Assembly (NCBI GenBank): GCA_026986435.1
Contig: JALSOP010000041.1
Coordinates: 1-53,402 of the forward strand
Length of the DNA: 53,402 nucleotides
Reading direction: 5' to 3'
Origin: Desulfurococcales archaeon
GTDB taxonomy: Archaea; Thermoproteota; Thermoprotei_A; Sulfolobales; NBVN01
Positions 33,015-41,823 of the stretch are shown here, in pieces; position 1 is the first letter of the stretch; each line of letters starts with the position of its first letter. The translations under genes were made by a program, and so were the position numbers. The notes below the pieces were generated by a model. It was not told where the DNA came from, searched no databases, and saw nothing but the letters and a program-made list of their open reading frames with translations.

Positions 33015-34832
33015 TTACTCGCCAGCGATTATCCTACCCACATCGACGTGCCCCAGCAGCGGCGGCGGGGTCCTCATGAATGCGTAGCCCGACCTAACAG
33101 CAGGGGTCTTAAGCATGGCTACCCTGTCAGGGGCTAGCTCAAGGACACCCAGGATCTCCCTCGGCACACCGAGGTCCTCTAGGTACTCCCTATCGCTCCT
33201 CAGTATGACCTTAGTGTTAGTGAGCTGGATCACCACTCTGTGCACGTCCCTCGGCGTGTGGGTAGAGAAGATAAGGCCCAGGCCCCTCGCCCTCCCGAGC
33301 CTCGATATCCTGGCTATGAAGTCCGCAAGAACCTCAACCTCCTCCTCAGAGGTGCCCTCGGCGGGGAAGAACCTGTGGGCCTCATCAAGCACGACTATGG
33401 CCGGCCTGGCACCCTCCCTCGCCGACTTCTTCCAGGCGAATAAGCGCCTCAGATACTCGTACGCTATTATGTTGGTTATGAGGTAATGGGCACCCCTGAC
33501 AGCCGCGTAGTCGAGGTCAAGGATCACGGGACCCCTGTAGTTCCTGGCGAGGTCTCTGGCGTAGGGCATCCCTATGAAGCTGTCCCCGACCCTCACATCG
33601 ACCTCCTCGGCGGACGCTATGAAGTTCAAGGCCCTCTCGATGTTCTCGAGAGTCCTTCTATGGATCTTCAGCGTCTTGATAATTCTCTCACTCATCTCCC
33701 TCAAGAGGGCGTAGAGATGGGTGAACGAGACGACCCCGCCTGACTCATGCTCTATGAAGCCGATAACGTTGTCGAGGTAGACCTTCGCCTGCCTAGAGAA
33801 GATCGGGAATATCGAGAGGTTAGGCCTCAGTTGCTGGTACGTAAGCCCTATAGGCAGGAACTCGACAATAGACTCCGAGGCGTCCGGGAACATGATCCTA
33901 AGGATTATCGACCTAGCGCTCCCGAAGTCCCTCCCGGCATCGACGTCGACCTCGACCCTGGGCTCCTCGCCGAACACGAGCTTCGCGGGGGCGGCGACCC
34001 TCTCCATAACATACTCGACGGCGAGCCTATCGAGGCCCTCATCACCTCTCCTAATTGGGACAAGGGCCGTTACCCACCTGGGGGCGGCGTCGGGAGAATA
34101 AACTGCTGCTTCCTCACCTCTAGCAGCGGGTATGACTATCTGCGTGTAGTCGCCCGCTGCGTCAAGAACGGAAACCACAACCTCCGGCCACTCGGTCGAT
34201 AGGGCGTAGAGGAGGTTCTTAATGAGGGTCGTCTTACCCGAGCCTGTCGTGCCTATGATAAGCATGTGCTTGAAGAACTCTCTTCTCGGCAAAGCGACCT
34301 TCACCCTACCCCCGGCGACCGGGTGCGAGCCTGTGTGAAGGTACCCCAGCGTTACACCCTCCTCCGGGAGGCCGAGGACCCTCTCCACCACTCCCGGATC
34401 TGAGGGGATCACGACAGGGGACTGAGGCTCGATTGGTGAGAGGAATGGCTCCCCGTCAGCCGTTAGTATGGTCACGGCCTCTATGACGGCGTTCGTGAGG
34501 AGGGCCTGGGGCTCGGGCTCGAGCGTGGGCGGGGGAGCGGCGCCGAGCTCTGAGGCAGCGTCCTCTCTCCTCATAGACACTACCCTCAGCCCGACAGGTT
34601 TGAGGGTTCGGGCATCAACGGCTATCAAGACGTCGCCAACCCCTATCGAGGAAGCTGTGCTGTAGTATTTGCTTGGTGGGACATCCACTAATACCTTGGA
34701 GTAGCCCTCGCTGACCGAGGAAGGTGCTCTCCTCGACACCACACCGACTAACTCGCCTATACCCTCAGCTATTTTCCTAGCCTTCTCTAACCTTGCCACC
34801 AGATCATCTATCAGGTCAAACAACCTCGCCAC
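33015..34832 (-). CDS. herA: HerA DNA helicase/translocase
   Basis: About 605 residues from GTG 34832; the frame continues to a TTG at 34859. An N-terminal beta-barrel region precedes the RecA-like core with Walker A GTTGSGKTT and Walker B VVLDEAHRFFP, then sensor FSTHTPRD. It ends with a C-terminal brace (GHVDVGRI). It is the hexameric pump that works with NurA in resecting DNA ends for recombination. At more than 600 residues it is longer than the roughly 500 usual in the family; the extra length lies in the N-terminal 150 residues. NurA is directly upstream and overlaps it. No Mre11 or Rad50 gene is in the window. Confidence 0.92.
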   Translation of the reverse strand: MARLFDLIDDLVARLEKARKIAEGIGELVGVVSRRAPSSVSEGYSKVLVDVPPSKYYSTASSIGVGDVLIAVDARTLKPVGLRVVSMRREDAASELGAAPPPTLEPEPQALLTNAVIEAVTILTADGEPFLSPIEPQSPVVIPSDPGVVERVLGLPEEGVTLGYLHTGSHPVAGGRVKVALPRREFFKHMLIIGTTGSGKTTLIKNLLYALSTEWPEVVVSVLDAAGDYTQIVIPAARGEEAAVYSPDAAPRWVTALVPIRRGDEGLDRLAVEYVMERVAAPAKLVFGEEPRVEVDVDAGRDFGSARSIILRIMFPDASESIVEFLPIGLTYQQLRPNLSIFPIFSRQAKVYLDNVIGFIEHESGGVVSFTHLYALLREMSERIIKTLKIHRRTLENIERALNFIASAEEVDVRVGDSFIGMPYARDLARNYRGPVILDLDYAAVRGAHYLITNIIAYEYLRRLFAWKKSAREGARPAIVVLDEAHRFFPAEGTSEEEVEVLADFIARISRLGRARGLGLIFSTHTPRDVHRVVIQLTNTKVILRSDREYLEDLGVPREILGVLELAPDRVAMLKTPAVRSGYAFMRTPPPLLGHVDVGRIIAGE

Positions 34833-35826
34833 CCCCGTAAATAAGGGCCGCTCCGGCAACCCTCAAGGCGGCCTCAGCCTGCCTAGCGAGGTACCTGGCT
34901 ATGACCTTACTCACGTAGTCAGCGCTGTGGATGGGTGCAGGCACGGGTACCCCGCTGGCTAGGGCTGACCTGGCCATGAAGGCCGATACTTCTTCGGGGC
35001 TGAGTGGAGAGCACTCCGGAACCTCGACCCTGAATACCGAGTAACCCCGGTAGGGAGCGTGCCTGACGGCTACGTACGTTATGACGTATCTGATCCCTGC
35101 CCTTAGCGCCTCGGCCTCTCCCAGGAGCAGTGCCGGCCCGCTGGCCTCCCGAAGAGCGAGGGCCAGGATGTCGTGGTCGGCCAGGGCGTGGCCCAGGAGG
35201 CTAACACCCCACACTCTCTTGACCACGAACGCCACAGCGACCCCTTCCGAGCAGGCCCTCTTGACAAGGCCGGCTCTCTCAGCATATAGGGCCCTTACTT
35301 CCTCGGCCCACCTCACGTCCTCTATGCTCGGAGTATGCGATGGCGGACCATCAACAGCTATCAACCAGCCCTCTCCAGCTCTCTCGGCCGCTCTCCGCAG
35401 GGCCTCATTTTCCAGCCCTATCCTGACGTCAGAGGTCGGGACACCCATGACGAGGTCGGGGTCGTCCGCGAACCTGCTCCCGAGCTTGAGGTATCTCGTA
35501 GTCACGCCCGGCCTGTCCTCACCGGCTGTTGCGGCTACGAAGGGCGGCCCCCCTGTTGGGGGTGTGTGAGTGTGTGGGTAAGTTATGGATATCTCTGGGC
35601 CCACGACAGCGTAGGACGCTATGCCGAGCTCTCCCCCTGCCACCATGAGGGTCGCTGAGGCGGCATCAACGCCCATCACGGGAAGCGCCTTGACCCTCCC
35701 GACCTCCCTAACCCTTATCACAGGCTCGGGCTGGGAGTCTGGTTCTAGTGGTGTGCCTGCTCTGGCGGCTATGTTCTCAGCCCTCGACAGAGCCCTCGCT
35801 ACGCTGGCCAGGATGTCCGCGATCAT
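34816..35826 (-). CDS. nurA: NurA 5'-3' nuclease
   Basis: A 336-residue NurA-domain nuclease. The catalytic acidic residues are seen in VMGVDAASATL (Asp near 52) and LIAVDGPPSH (Asp near 174). GIRYVITYVAVRHAPYRGYSVFRVEVP near residues 236-262 and the C-terminal HSADYVSKVIARYL are also typical. It forms a dimer that sits on the HerA hexamer and degrades DNA in the 5'-3' direction. The end overlaps the start of herA, so both are made together. A TATA-like CTTAAACAC on the minus strand near 35849-35857 gives the operon its own promoter. Confidence 0.9.
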   Translation of the reverse strand: MIADILASVARALSRAENIAARAGTPLEPDSQPEPVIRVREVGRVKALPVMGVDAASATLMVAGGELGIASYAVVGPEISITYPHTHTPPTGGPPFVAATAGEDRPGVTTRYLKLGSRFADDPDLVMGVPTSDVRIGLENEALRRAAERAGEGWLIAVDGPPSHTPSIEDVRWAEEVRALYAERAGLVKRACSEGVAVAFVVKRVWGVSLLGHALADHDILALALREASGPALLLGEAEALRAGIRYVITYVAVRHAPYRGYSVFRVEVPECSPLSPEEVSAFMARSALASGVPVPAPIHSADYVSKVIARYLARQAEAALRVAGAALIYGGGEVV

Positions 35827-35872
35827 ACCAGATAATTCCTCGTGGGGGTAAGTGTTTAAGACCTTTTAAGAA

Positions 35873-36247
35873 TCAGGAGCTAAGACCGATTACCTCCTTC
35901 CTAACCGGGTATGACCTGATGAGGGAGGGGCACTTAATAACGTCCCTCTCGTCGATGACGACCTTACCCACCCCCTCCCCTATAGCTATTCTCACCACGT
36001 AGTACATGCCCCTCGGCGGCGTGCCCTCGAAACCGCAGAGACTTGGTCGGCAATGCTCGTCACCCTTGATGACCCTGTCGATGTAGACTACTACGTCCCC
36101 ATCCAGGTCGCTGAACCTTACCCTGAAGAAGGTACATGGGTCCCTCCGCTTCCTTATTATGAGGAGGTACCTCCTGCCCCCCTCCTCAACGACGTAGTTA
36201 CCGGGAGCGGGTTTAGGGGGCTCATCCACGTACTCACCGACTAGCAA
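35873..36247 (-). CDS. Small Cys-patterned beta protein, unknown function
   Basis: A 124-residue protein from a TTG start. Cysteines at 38, 66, 71 and 105 give the spacing C-x27-C-x4-C-x33-C. The same order and nearly the same spacing occur in the protein at 37278-37637 (C-x25-C-x4-C-x31-C), with matching flanks: LLIIR / FLLIRP before the first Cys, GDEHC / GNEDC, a PP pair after the third Cys, and alternating strands before the last. No signal peptide is visible, so the cysteines probably form intracellular disulfides or a metal site. It lies immediately upstream of nurA on the same strand. Confidence 0.7.
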   Translation of the reverse strand: MLVGEYVDEPPKPAPGNYVVEEGGRRYLLIIRKRRDPCTFFRVRFSDLDGDVVVYIDRVIKGDEHCRPSLCGFEGTPPRGMYYVVRIAIGEGVGKVVIDERDVIKCPSLIRSYPVRKEVIGLSS

Positions 36248-36302
36248 TCACCCACCCACGTCACTAATAATGCGCTATAGGGTATATACGTTGAGCACCT
36301 CA

Positions 36303-37229
36303 TCACCTGTACGGACGGAAGCTGAAGCTCCAGCCCGGCTCTGACTTATCCCTAATGAACTTCGCCACCCTAACGGCGTCGACTGTCTCCCTCACGTCAT
36401 GGGCCCTCACTATGTGAGCGCCGTTCCACACAGCTATCGCTGCCGCCGCTAACGACCCCGCCAGCCTCTCTTCGGGCTTCTCTCTCCCAGTTATGGCCTT
36501 GAGGAATGACTTCCTGGATATGCCAACCAGTATTGGGAGGCCGAATGCCCTAAGTATGTCCAGATTAGCTATGACTGTGGCGTCCCACACGTACCACGGC
36601 GGGTTCTTGGGCCTGATGAACCCTATGGCGGGGTCGATAACGATCTTCGCGACGTCCACACCAGCGTCCTCAGCTATCCTGATCGACTCCTCCAAAGCGG
36701 TCATCACTGTCCTGATGGGGTCAGCCCCCTCAATTCTCTGGCCGAGGGGATTAGCCGCGACTATGACAGGGACCCCGTACTCAGCCACGACCTTACACAT
36801 CCTCGGGTCCCCCTTAAGCCCCTTGACATCGTTCACTATGTCAGCTCCTGCCTCGATGGCCTTCTTTGCCACGAACGCCCTGGTAGTGTCTACCGATACC
36901 GGCGCCTTCACGGACGAGTTCTCCTTAATCGCTTCAATGATCGGAACCACCCTCCCGGCCTCCTCCTCCGGGGTCACGTAAGTGTCCAGGTAGGGCGCTG
37001 TCGACATCCCACCTACATCTATGAATGATGCCCCCTCCCGAACCATTTCCTCGGCAAGAGACGCTGCCCTCTCTGGATCCGTCACCACAGAGCCCTTATA
37101 GAAGGACTCCGGCGACGCATTGATCACACCCATAACCCTCACGGGCTCTTCGTCACCGACCGGCACCCCAGCGATCACGGCCTTGATGATGTTGCTCACG
37201 GCATACACCGTAGGGTATACACTGACCAC
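36303..37229 (-). CDS. Dihydropteroate-synthase-like pterin-binding enzyme
   Basis: A 308-residue TIM-barrel protein. RVMGVINASPESFYKGSV is the first DHPS signature, GASFIDVGGMSTAP the second. DIVNDVKGL, the KIVIDPAIGF metal/pterin site and ILVGISRKSFL follow, and the end reads IVRAHDVRETVDAV. These cover all pterin-binding elements. In archaea the family serves folate or methanopterin synthesis, and some members may use substrates other than p-aminobenzoate. It is upstream of the small Cys protein on the same strand. Confidence 0.87.
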   Translation of the reverse strand: MVSVYPTVYAVSNIIKAVIAGVPVGDEEPVRVMGVINASPESFYKGSVVTDPERAASLAEEMVREGASFIDVGGMSTAPYLDTYVTPEEEAGRVVPIIEAIKENSSVKAPVSVDTTRAFVAKKAIEAGADIVNDVKGLKGDPRMCKVVAEYGVPVIVAANPLGQRIEGADPIRTVMTALEESIRIAEDAGVDVAKIVIDPAIGFIRPKNPPWYVWDATVIANLDILRAFGLPILVGISRKSFLKAITGREKPEERLAGSLAAAAIAVWNGAHIVRAHDVRETVDAVRVAKFIRDKSEPGWSFSFRPYR

Positions 37230-37277
37230 CTAATTAGGTGGTGCCACTCATTACTGGGCGAGCCTGTGGAGGTAAGA

Positions 37278-37637
37278 GTGAGCAGGGTAGAGGTCGGGGA
37301 GGGTAAAAGAGGGCTGGAGTGCTGGCTGAGACCCGGTAAGGCCTTCCTGCTCATCAGGCCTGGAGCGGCGTGTGAGTCGGTTGCTGCTGAGCCAGTGGGT
37401 GATGGGGCGGTGATCAGGGTGCTGAAGCTATGGCCCGGTAACGAGGACTGTGCACCGCTTTTCTGCGCTGAGGTCGTTCCCCCGCACTCCTTCCTCGTTG
37501 AGGTATCCCTTGATGAGGGGGTGGAGCACGTTGTCTTCCACGTGCTTAAGGCCGTTGACTGCGGAGGAAAAGGTGTTGATGTGATTGGGTTAGTGGGTGA
37601 GTGCGTGCCGGGACCTCAGCCGCAGACCCCCCGGTAG
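37278..37637 (+). CDS. Small Cys-patterned beta protein, homologue of the one upstream of nurA
   Basis: 119 residues from GTG 37278, chosen because GGAGGTAA (37268-37275) is close before it; a GTG at 37266 is in frame. The four family cysteines are at 32, 58, 63 and 95, in the order C-x25-C-x4-C-x31-C, with FLLIRPG, GNEDC, VPP and an alternating strand as in the 35873-36247 protein. Two further cysteines lie at the N-terminus (LEC) and near the end (GEC). No signal peptide is visible. It is divergent from the dihydropteroate-synthase-like gene and overlaps the convergent hydrolase by 22 bases. Confidence 0.7.
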   Translation: MSRVEVGEGKRGLECWLRPGKAFLLIRPGAACESVAAEPVGDGAVIRVLKLWPGNEDCAPLFCAEVVPPHSFLVEVSLDEGVEHVVFHVLKAVDCGGKGVDVIGLVGECVPGPQPQTPR

Positions 37638-38416
37638 ATTTCGGGCCTCCTGAGCTTCATGAGGGGTAATATCTCTCTTGCTTTACCCAGCTCTTCCTTG
37701 CTTACTTCAGTCTCAACGTACTTCTCCCCGTAGCCTAGGTCGAGCGCTATGTACCCCATGGGGTGGATGAGCGCCGACCTGCCAGTGAAGTGGCTCCCGT
37801 ACTGAACGGCTAGGGCCAGCCACGCAACGTTTTCGTGCGCCCTCACCCTCGCTAGGGCATGCAGTATCTCCTCCTTCCCGTCACCGCGGAACCATGCAGC
37901 CGGTACAGCGAATAGCTCGGTTCCCTGTAGCGCGGCGGTGCGGAAGAGCTCCGGGAACCTGAGGTCGAAGCATATGGCCACCGACACCTTCCAGCCCTTG
38001 ATGTCCACTACTGGCGGGGGCTCCTCACCCCTGAGGAAATAGTCAGATTCCCTGGCGCCATAAGCGTCGTATAGGTGAACCTTCCTGTACGAAGCCACTA
38101 ACTCGCCATCGCTAGAGATAATGACGGCGGTGTTGTAGACGCCATTACCTGCTCTCTCATATATTCCAGCAATGATGCTTGTCCCCCTCTCCCTCGCTAT
38201 GCTGGCTAGCTCCTTAACGAATGGCCCGTCTACGGGCTCAGCCACCTTAGCAAGTCCCTCCTTGTTGAGGAGGGGTAGCGGGGCCATGCTGTACTCTGGG
38301 AGGACAACGAGGTCCGCCCTAGCCCCGCTTAGGAGCTTCCTTATCTTTGAGAGATTCTCCTCCTTGCTCGTGGCGCCCTCTAGCTGGAGAATGCCGATGC
38401 GGAGTGCCTCGCTCAT
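37616..38416 (-). CDS. Carbon-nitrogen hydrolase (nitrilase superfamily)
   Basis: A 266-residue amidohydrolase with the catalytic triad Glu41 (LPEYS), Lys112 (YRKVHLYD) and Cys149 (AICFDLRFPELF). The length matches the compact omega-amidase/amidase branch. The substrate is probably a small amide or a damaged amino-acid metabolite; sequence alone does not decide. The ATG shares one base with the HMG-CoA reductase stop (TGATG), so the two are translationally coupled. Confidence 0.9.
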   Translation of the reverse strand: MSEALRIGILQLEGATSKEENLSKIRKLLSGARADLVVLPEYSMAPLPLLNKEGLAKVAEPVDGPFVKELASIARERGTSIIAGIYERAGNGVYNTAVIISSDGELVASYRKVHLYDAYGARESDYFLRGEEPPPVVDIKGWKVSVAICFDLRFPELFRTAALQGTELFAVPAAWFRGDGKEEILHALARVRAHENVAWLALAVQYGSHFTGRSALIHPMGYIALDLGYGEKYVETEVSKEELGKAREILPLMKLRRPEIYRGVCG

Positions 38417-39687
38417 CAGCCGCCCCTCCTTATCCTCTCCAGTATTTCCTTTGCCTTATCCATCCTTATGACGCCCTCCTTCAGCATCTCCTCAACGACC
38501 CTGTCAACCTCCTCAGGCCTGGCCCCGACAGATATGGCTATCTGCCTAGCGTGGAGCTTCATGTGCCCTCTCTGGATCCCCTCTGTGGCTAGGGCTCTCA
38601 GGGCGGCGAGGTTCTGCGCCAGCCCGACGGCCGCCATCACCTCCGACAGCTCCTTAGCGGTCTTCACGCCGAGTATCTTCAGCGCGACCCTAGCCACCGG
38701 GTTGACCTTGACGGCGCCCCCGACTGTGCCGACGGCTATCGGTATCTCTATGTAGCCGTGGAGGTCGCCGTTCTCGTCCTTCTCCCACACGGTCAGGGGC
38801 TCGTACCTACCCCTCCTCGCGGCGTAGGCGTGGGCACCTGCCTCCAGCGCCCTCGTGTCCTGCCCGGTCGCCAGCGCCACCGCTATGATGCCGTTCATTA
38901 TGCCCTTGTTGTGTGTCGCCGCCCTGTAGGGGTCGGCGGCGGCGAAGGCCCACGCCCAGAGCACGCCCTCCACCACGTCATCGCCGCCGATCGCCTCCTT
39001 CGGGACCCTGCACCAGGCCCTAACTATCCTCCTGTCCGCGAGGTTGCTCAGTATCCTGAGGTAGACCTTCCCACCTGTCCACTGCTCAATCAAGGGTGCC
39101 ACCGCCTCTGCCATGGTGTTCACGGTGTTAGCGCCCATAGCGTCCCTCACATCGACGATGAGGTGAACTATGACCATGGGCCCCATTGGGGAGTTAAGAA
39201 CCCTTACCTCGACGTCCCTGGCACCTCCCCCGACCTTTAGGAGGATCGGGTTGGTTGAGTTGGCTAGGTCGAGGAGCTCTTTCTTCCTCTCAATAATCTT
39301 GAATGCAGCGGCGTATGGGTTAGGTACCTTGACGAGCTGTACCTGGGCAATCATGAGCTGCTCGGAAGCAACCGCCCTTATGCTTCCCCCGGCCCTACAC
39401 ATCTTGGCGGCGTTCGACGCAGCCGCGACTACGGAGGGCTCCTCAATCGCCATCGGGATAAGGTAGTCCTTGTCGTTGATGAGGAAGTTCGTGGCTATGC
39501 CCAGGGGCAGTTCCGCCGTGCCTACCACGTTCTCTATCATCCTGTCAGCGACCTCGAGGCTGAGCGCTCCTGTCTTGGTCAGGATCTCTATGTCCTCATC
39601 GCTCAGGCCGGCGAACTCCCTGACTATGCGTACCCTCTCCTCTATGGACAGCTTGTGGAAGCCCGGGAGCCTAGAAGTTTTCCCCAA
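38416..39687 (-). CDS. HMG-CoA reductase, class II
   Basis: A 423-residue enzyme that converts HMG-CoA to mevalonate for archaeal lipid synthesis. The opening GFHKLSIEERVRIV and ENVVGTAELPLGIATNFLIN (with the catalytic Glu) are those of class II (Pseudomonas/Archaeoglobus-type) reductases, as are DVRDAMGANTVNTMAEAV, THNKGIMNGI (catalytic Lys) and GHMKLHARQIA (catalytic His). Most Thermoproteota use class I enzymes, so this gene may have been acquired by transfer. The thiolase and DUF35 genes of the same pathway lie about 15 kb away. It heads a two-gene unit with the nitrilase-family gene. Confidence 0.93.
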   Translation of the reverse strand: MGKTSRLPGFHKLSIEERVRIVREFAGLSDEDIEILTKTGALSLEVADRMIENVVGTAELPLGIATNFLINDKDYLIPMAIEEPSVVAAASNAAKMCRAGGSIRAVASEQLMIAQVQLVKVPNPYAAAFKIIERKKELLDLANSTNPILLKVGGGARDVEVRVLNSPMGPMVIVHLIVDVRDAMGANTVNTMAEAVAPLIEQWTGGKVYLRILSNLADRRIVRAWCRVPKEAIGGDDVVEGVLWAWAFAAADPYRAATHNKGIMNGIIAVALATGQDTRALEAGAHAYAARRGRYEPLTVWEKDENGDLHGYIEIPIAVGTVGGAVKVNPVARVALKILGVKTAKELSEVMAAVGLAQNLAALRALATEGIQRGHMKLHARQIAISVGARPEEVDRVVEEMLKEGVIRMDKAKEILERIRRGG

Positions 39688-39736
39688 AGGACTACCCTCG
39701 AAAAACTATCGGCGCGGGATTAAAGGGTATTTGGAA

Positions 39737-40390
39737 TCACATAGGTTCCATAAGGGTCTTCTTCTTTTCGGAGCCTTTACCGTACACCTCCTTAATAAGG
39801 GCGTCAGCCATCTCTCCCTTAATCCCGAGTTTCTCCGTTAGAAGCTTCTTTATCTCCTCCTCGGAGGCTCCCTTTTCTTTCTTTGCTTCGATTATGGCTA
39901 GCACCCCCTCGAGGTATGCGCCTAGGGCGGCCTCTTTCAGTCCGAGTTCTTGTATAACATTATAAGCCGTTATGAGGAGTTCCTCTAGCGCCTGATTAAG
40001 TTCGTTCTTTCCAAGGGAGTACGCGCTTAGGTCGACGATGAACACTATGCCGTCGTCATCCCCGACCAGCCCTGCCTTTACCAGACTCGGGTTAGTCGAT
40101 ATCTTTAAGAGACCGTAGTAGAGCTTGAGCCTTGTGTTGTTATCCATGAACTTTGTTGGGATGAAGGGATCTATCACGAGCCTGATTATCTTGAGGTCCT
40201 CGAGCGGGTAGATGTATATTATGTATGGTATGCCCTTGTACGTCGCCATGTAGTACTTATGACCTTCAGCCTCCTTCTCAACGACCTCCCACGGGAGGTC
40301 GACGTGGTTCTTCGCGTTGGGGTCGCCCTCCCTCAGCCAGTTGATTACGTTGTTCAAGGCTTCGCTGAACGTGGTCTGTGCCTCACTCAT
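39737..40390 (-). CDS. YbjN/type III chaperone-like fold protein, unknown function
   Basis: About 217 residues from ATG 40390. The frame is open to 40447, but the CTTTATTTTTC sequence on the minus strand at 40426-40436 looks like its TATA box, which places the start after it. The first 140 residues have the alpha-beta pattern of YbjN/Tir-chaperone-like proteins (LNNVINWLREG, GIPYIIYIYPLEDLKIIRLVIDPF, GIVFIVDLSAYSLG). A C-terminal helical part of about 75 residues, rich in Lys/Glu, follows. It sits 54 bases behind the respiratory operon but appears to be transcribed separately. Confidence 0.65.
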   Translation of the reverse strand: MSEAQTTFSEALNNVINWLREGDPNAKNHVDLPWEVVEKEAEGHKYYMATYKGIPYIIYIYPLEDLKIIRLVIDPFIPTKFMDNNTRLKLYYGLLKISTNPSLVKAGLVGDDDGIVFIVDLSAYSLGKNELNQALEELLITAYNVIQELGLKEAALGAYLEGVLAIIEAKKEKGASEEEIKKLLTEKLGIKGEMADALIKEVYGKGSEKKKTLMEPM

Positions 40391-40443
40391 TAAATCAGAC
40401 CTCACACTATTTTTGCGCGATCGAAAAATAAAGGAAGCGGTTC

Positions 40444-41451
40444 TCATAGGGTGAGGGCGGCTACGGCGAAGATTAGGGCTATGGTTGCCGGCGTTATCGC
40501 GTACTTTATCATGAACCTGATCCCCTGGTCAGGCCTGTACCTCGGCATCATGGTGTCTATCAGGGCTATGAGGGTGAAGACTGCGAGGTACTTCAGGAGG
40601 ACGGCGACGAAGGCTAGCACGTAGTTGTCGGCGAAGCTGAACGGCGCTGCACCTCCCAGGTACAGCATGACGTACAGCATAGGCAGGACGATCTTCTCAG
40701 CGAACGCCACGAAGAACCCTAGGGCCAGCCTTGGCCCGCCGTACTCCGTGAACATTCCCCAGTATATCTCGCCCTCAGCCTCCGGGAAGTCGAACGGCTT
40801 CACGGTCATCACACCGAGGATAGCGAAGAATGCCGCCACAGCTGCTACAGCCATAACGGCGGCGTTCACTAAGCCACTCGTCCATAGGGAGGCGGCGTTC
40901 ATTATTGTCCAGTAGAGGCTGTACTGTGTCGCCGGGTTGATCCCTGCCGCCACGATCGTCGGCACAAGGAACGCTGCGAACAGGGCTGGTTCGCTGACTG
41001 TCAGGAGGGCTAGGTACCTCCCGACGCCGAGGTTCGTGTACGGGTTAGGTGCTGAGAGCCCGTACAGAGCTATAGACACCGCTACCCAGAGCAGCAGGTA
41101 CATCACTATTACTATATCGTAAGGCGACCACAGCGCCACCGGGGAGAGCGGCGTGAACAGGAGCACAGTGATTATCGCCCCCACGGCGAAGGACGTTATT
41201 AGTACCGGCAGCCGCCTGAGCATGAGCGAGTGCCTGATGTCCTCTTTAGCCAGCAACTTGAGGAAGTCCGCGAGGGGCTGGAGTATACCCGCGGGCCCTG
41301 TCCTTGTGGGGCCTCTCCTGTACGCCATCCTGGCTGCTGCCTTCCTCCACCACCACTGCGTGAATATGATCATCCCCATTATGAACATGAAGCCCGGGAA
41401 GATCAGGGCCTCGATGACCAGAGTTATTAGCGTGTTTATCCAGGCCTCCAT
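40444..41451 (-). CDS. mbsM: NuoH/MbhM-like membrane subunit of the respiratory complex
   Basis: A 335-residue membrane protein with about eight helices, last gene of the 13-gene operon. The loop RRGPTRTGPAGILQPLADFLKLLAKEDI and KPFDFPEAEGEI match the quinone-site loops of NuoH and their counterparts in Mbh/Mbx. It anchors the peripheral arm to the ion-pumping module. It follows the small MbhI-like gene by three bases. Confidence 0.92.
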   Translation of the reverse strand: MEAWINTLITLVIEALIFPGFMFIMGMIIFTQWWWRKAAARMAYRRGPTRTGPAGILQPLADFLKLLAKEDIRHSLMLRRLPVLITSFAVGAIITVLLFTPLSPVALWSPYDIVIVMYLLLWVAVSIALYGLSAPNPYTNLGVGRYLALLTVSEPALFAAFLVPTIVAAGINPATQYSLYWTIMNAASLWTSGLVNAAVMAVAAVAAFFAILGVMTVKPFDFPEAEGEIYWGMFTEYGGPRLALGFFVAFAEKIVLPMLYVMLYLGGAAPFSFADNYVLAFVAVLLKYLAVFTLIALIDTMMPRYRPDQGIRFMIKYAITPATIALIFAVAALTL

Positions 41452-41454
41452 CCC

Positions 41455-41823
41455 TCACCACCCCAGAGCAACACCCACGCTTAGTAGGATCACGAGCATG
41501 GCTATGAGGTAGAAGTACCAGTCCTGCACGAACCTCACGGCAGCGCCCTCCTTAATCGCTCTATACCACCTGCTCACGGCCCTGCTCAGGACGGAGGTCA
41601 TTACCTCGGTCACCGGTATCATGACGTCCTCGCTGGGGGGCTCCATACCGCAGAACGCGAGGTCCTCCTTAACGGGTGTCTCGTACTTGAGCTTCCTGCC
41701 GTAGACCCTCTGGAAGAGCCAGTACAGCATGAACCAGGTAGCGCCAGCTACTAGGAAAACGAATCCGAAGGACACCAGCACCAGGACATCCGGCCCCATA
41801 CCTATCGCGGCCACGCCCATCAC
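41455..41823 (-). CDS. Small two-helix membrane subunit, MbhI-like
   Basis: A 122-residue protein with one N-terminal and one C-terminal membrane helix and a charged middle (KYETPVKEDLAFCGMEPPSED). The FCGMEPP turn followed by amphipathic helix resembles the C-terminal extension of NuoL/HyfB-type subunits, that is, the part supplied by MbhI as a separate protein in Mbh complexes. It probably provides the lateral helix that ties the antiporter module to NuoH. The assignment rests on position and shape. Confidence 0.65.
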   Translation of the reverse strand: MMGVAAIGMGPDVLVLVSFGFVFLVAGATWFMLYWLFQRVYGRKLKYETPVKEDLAFCGMEPPSEDVMIPVTEVMTSVLSRAVSRWYRAIKEGAAVRFVQDWYFYLIAMLVILLSVGVALGW

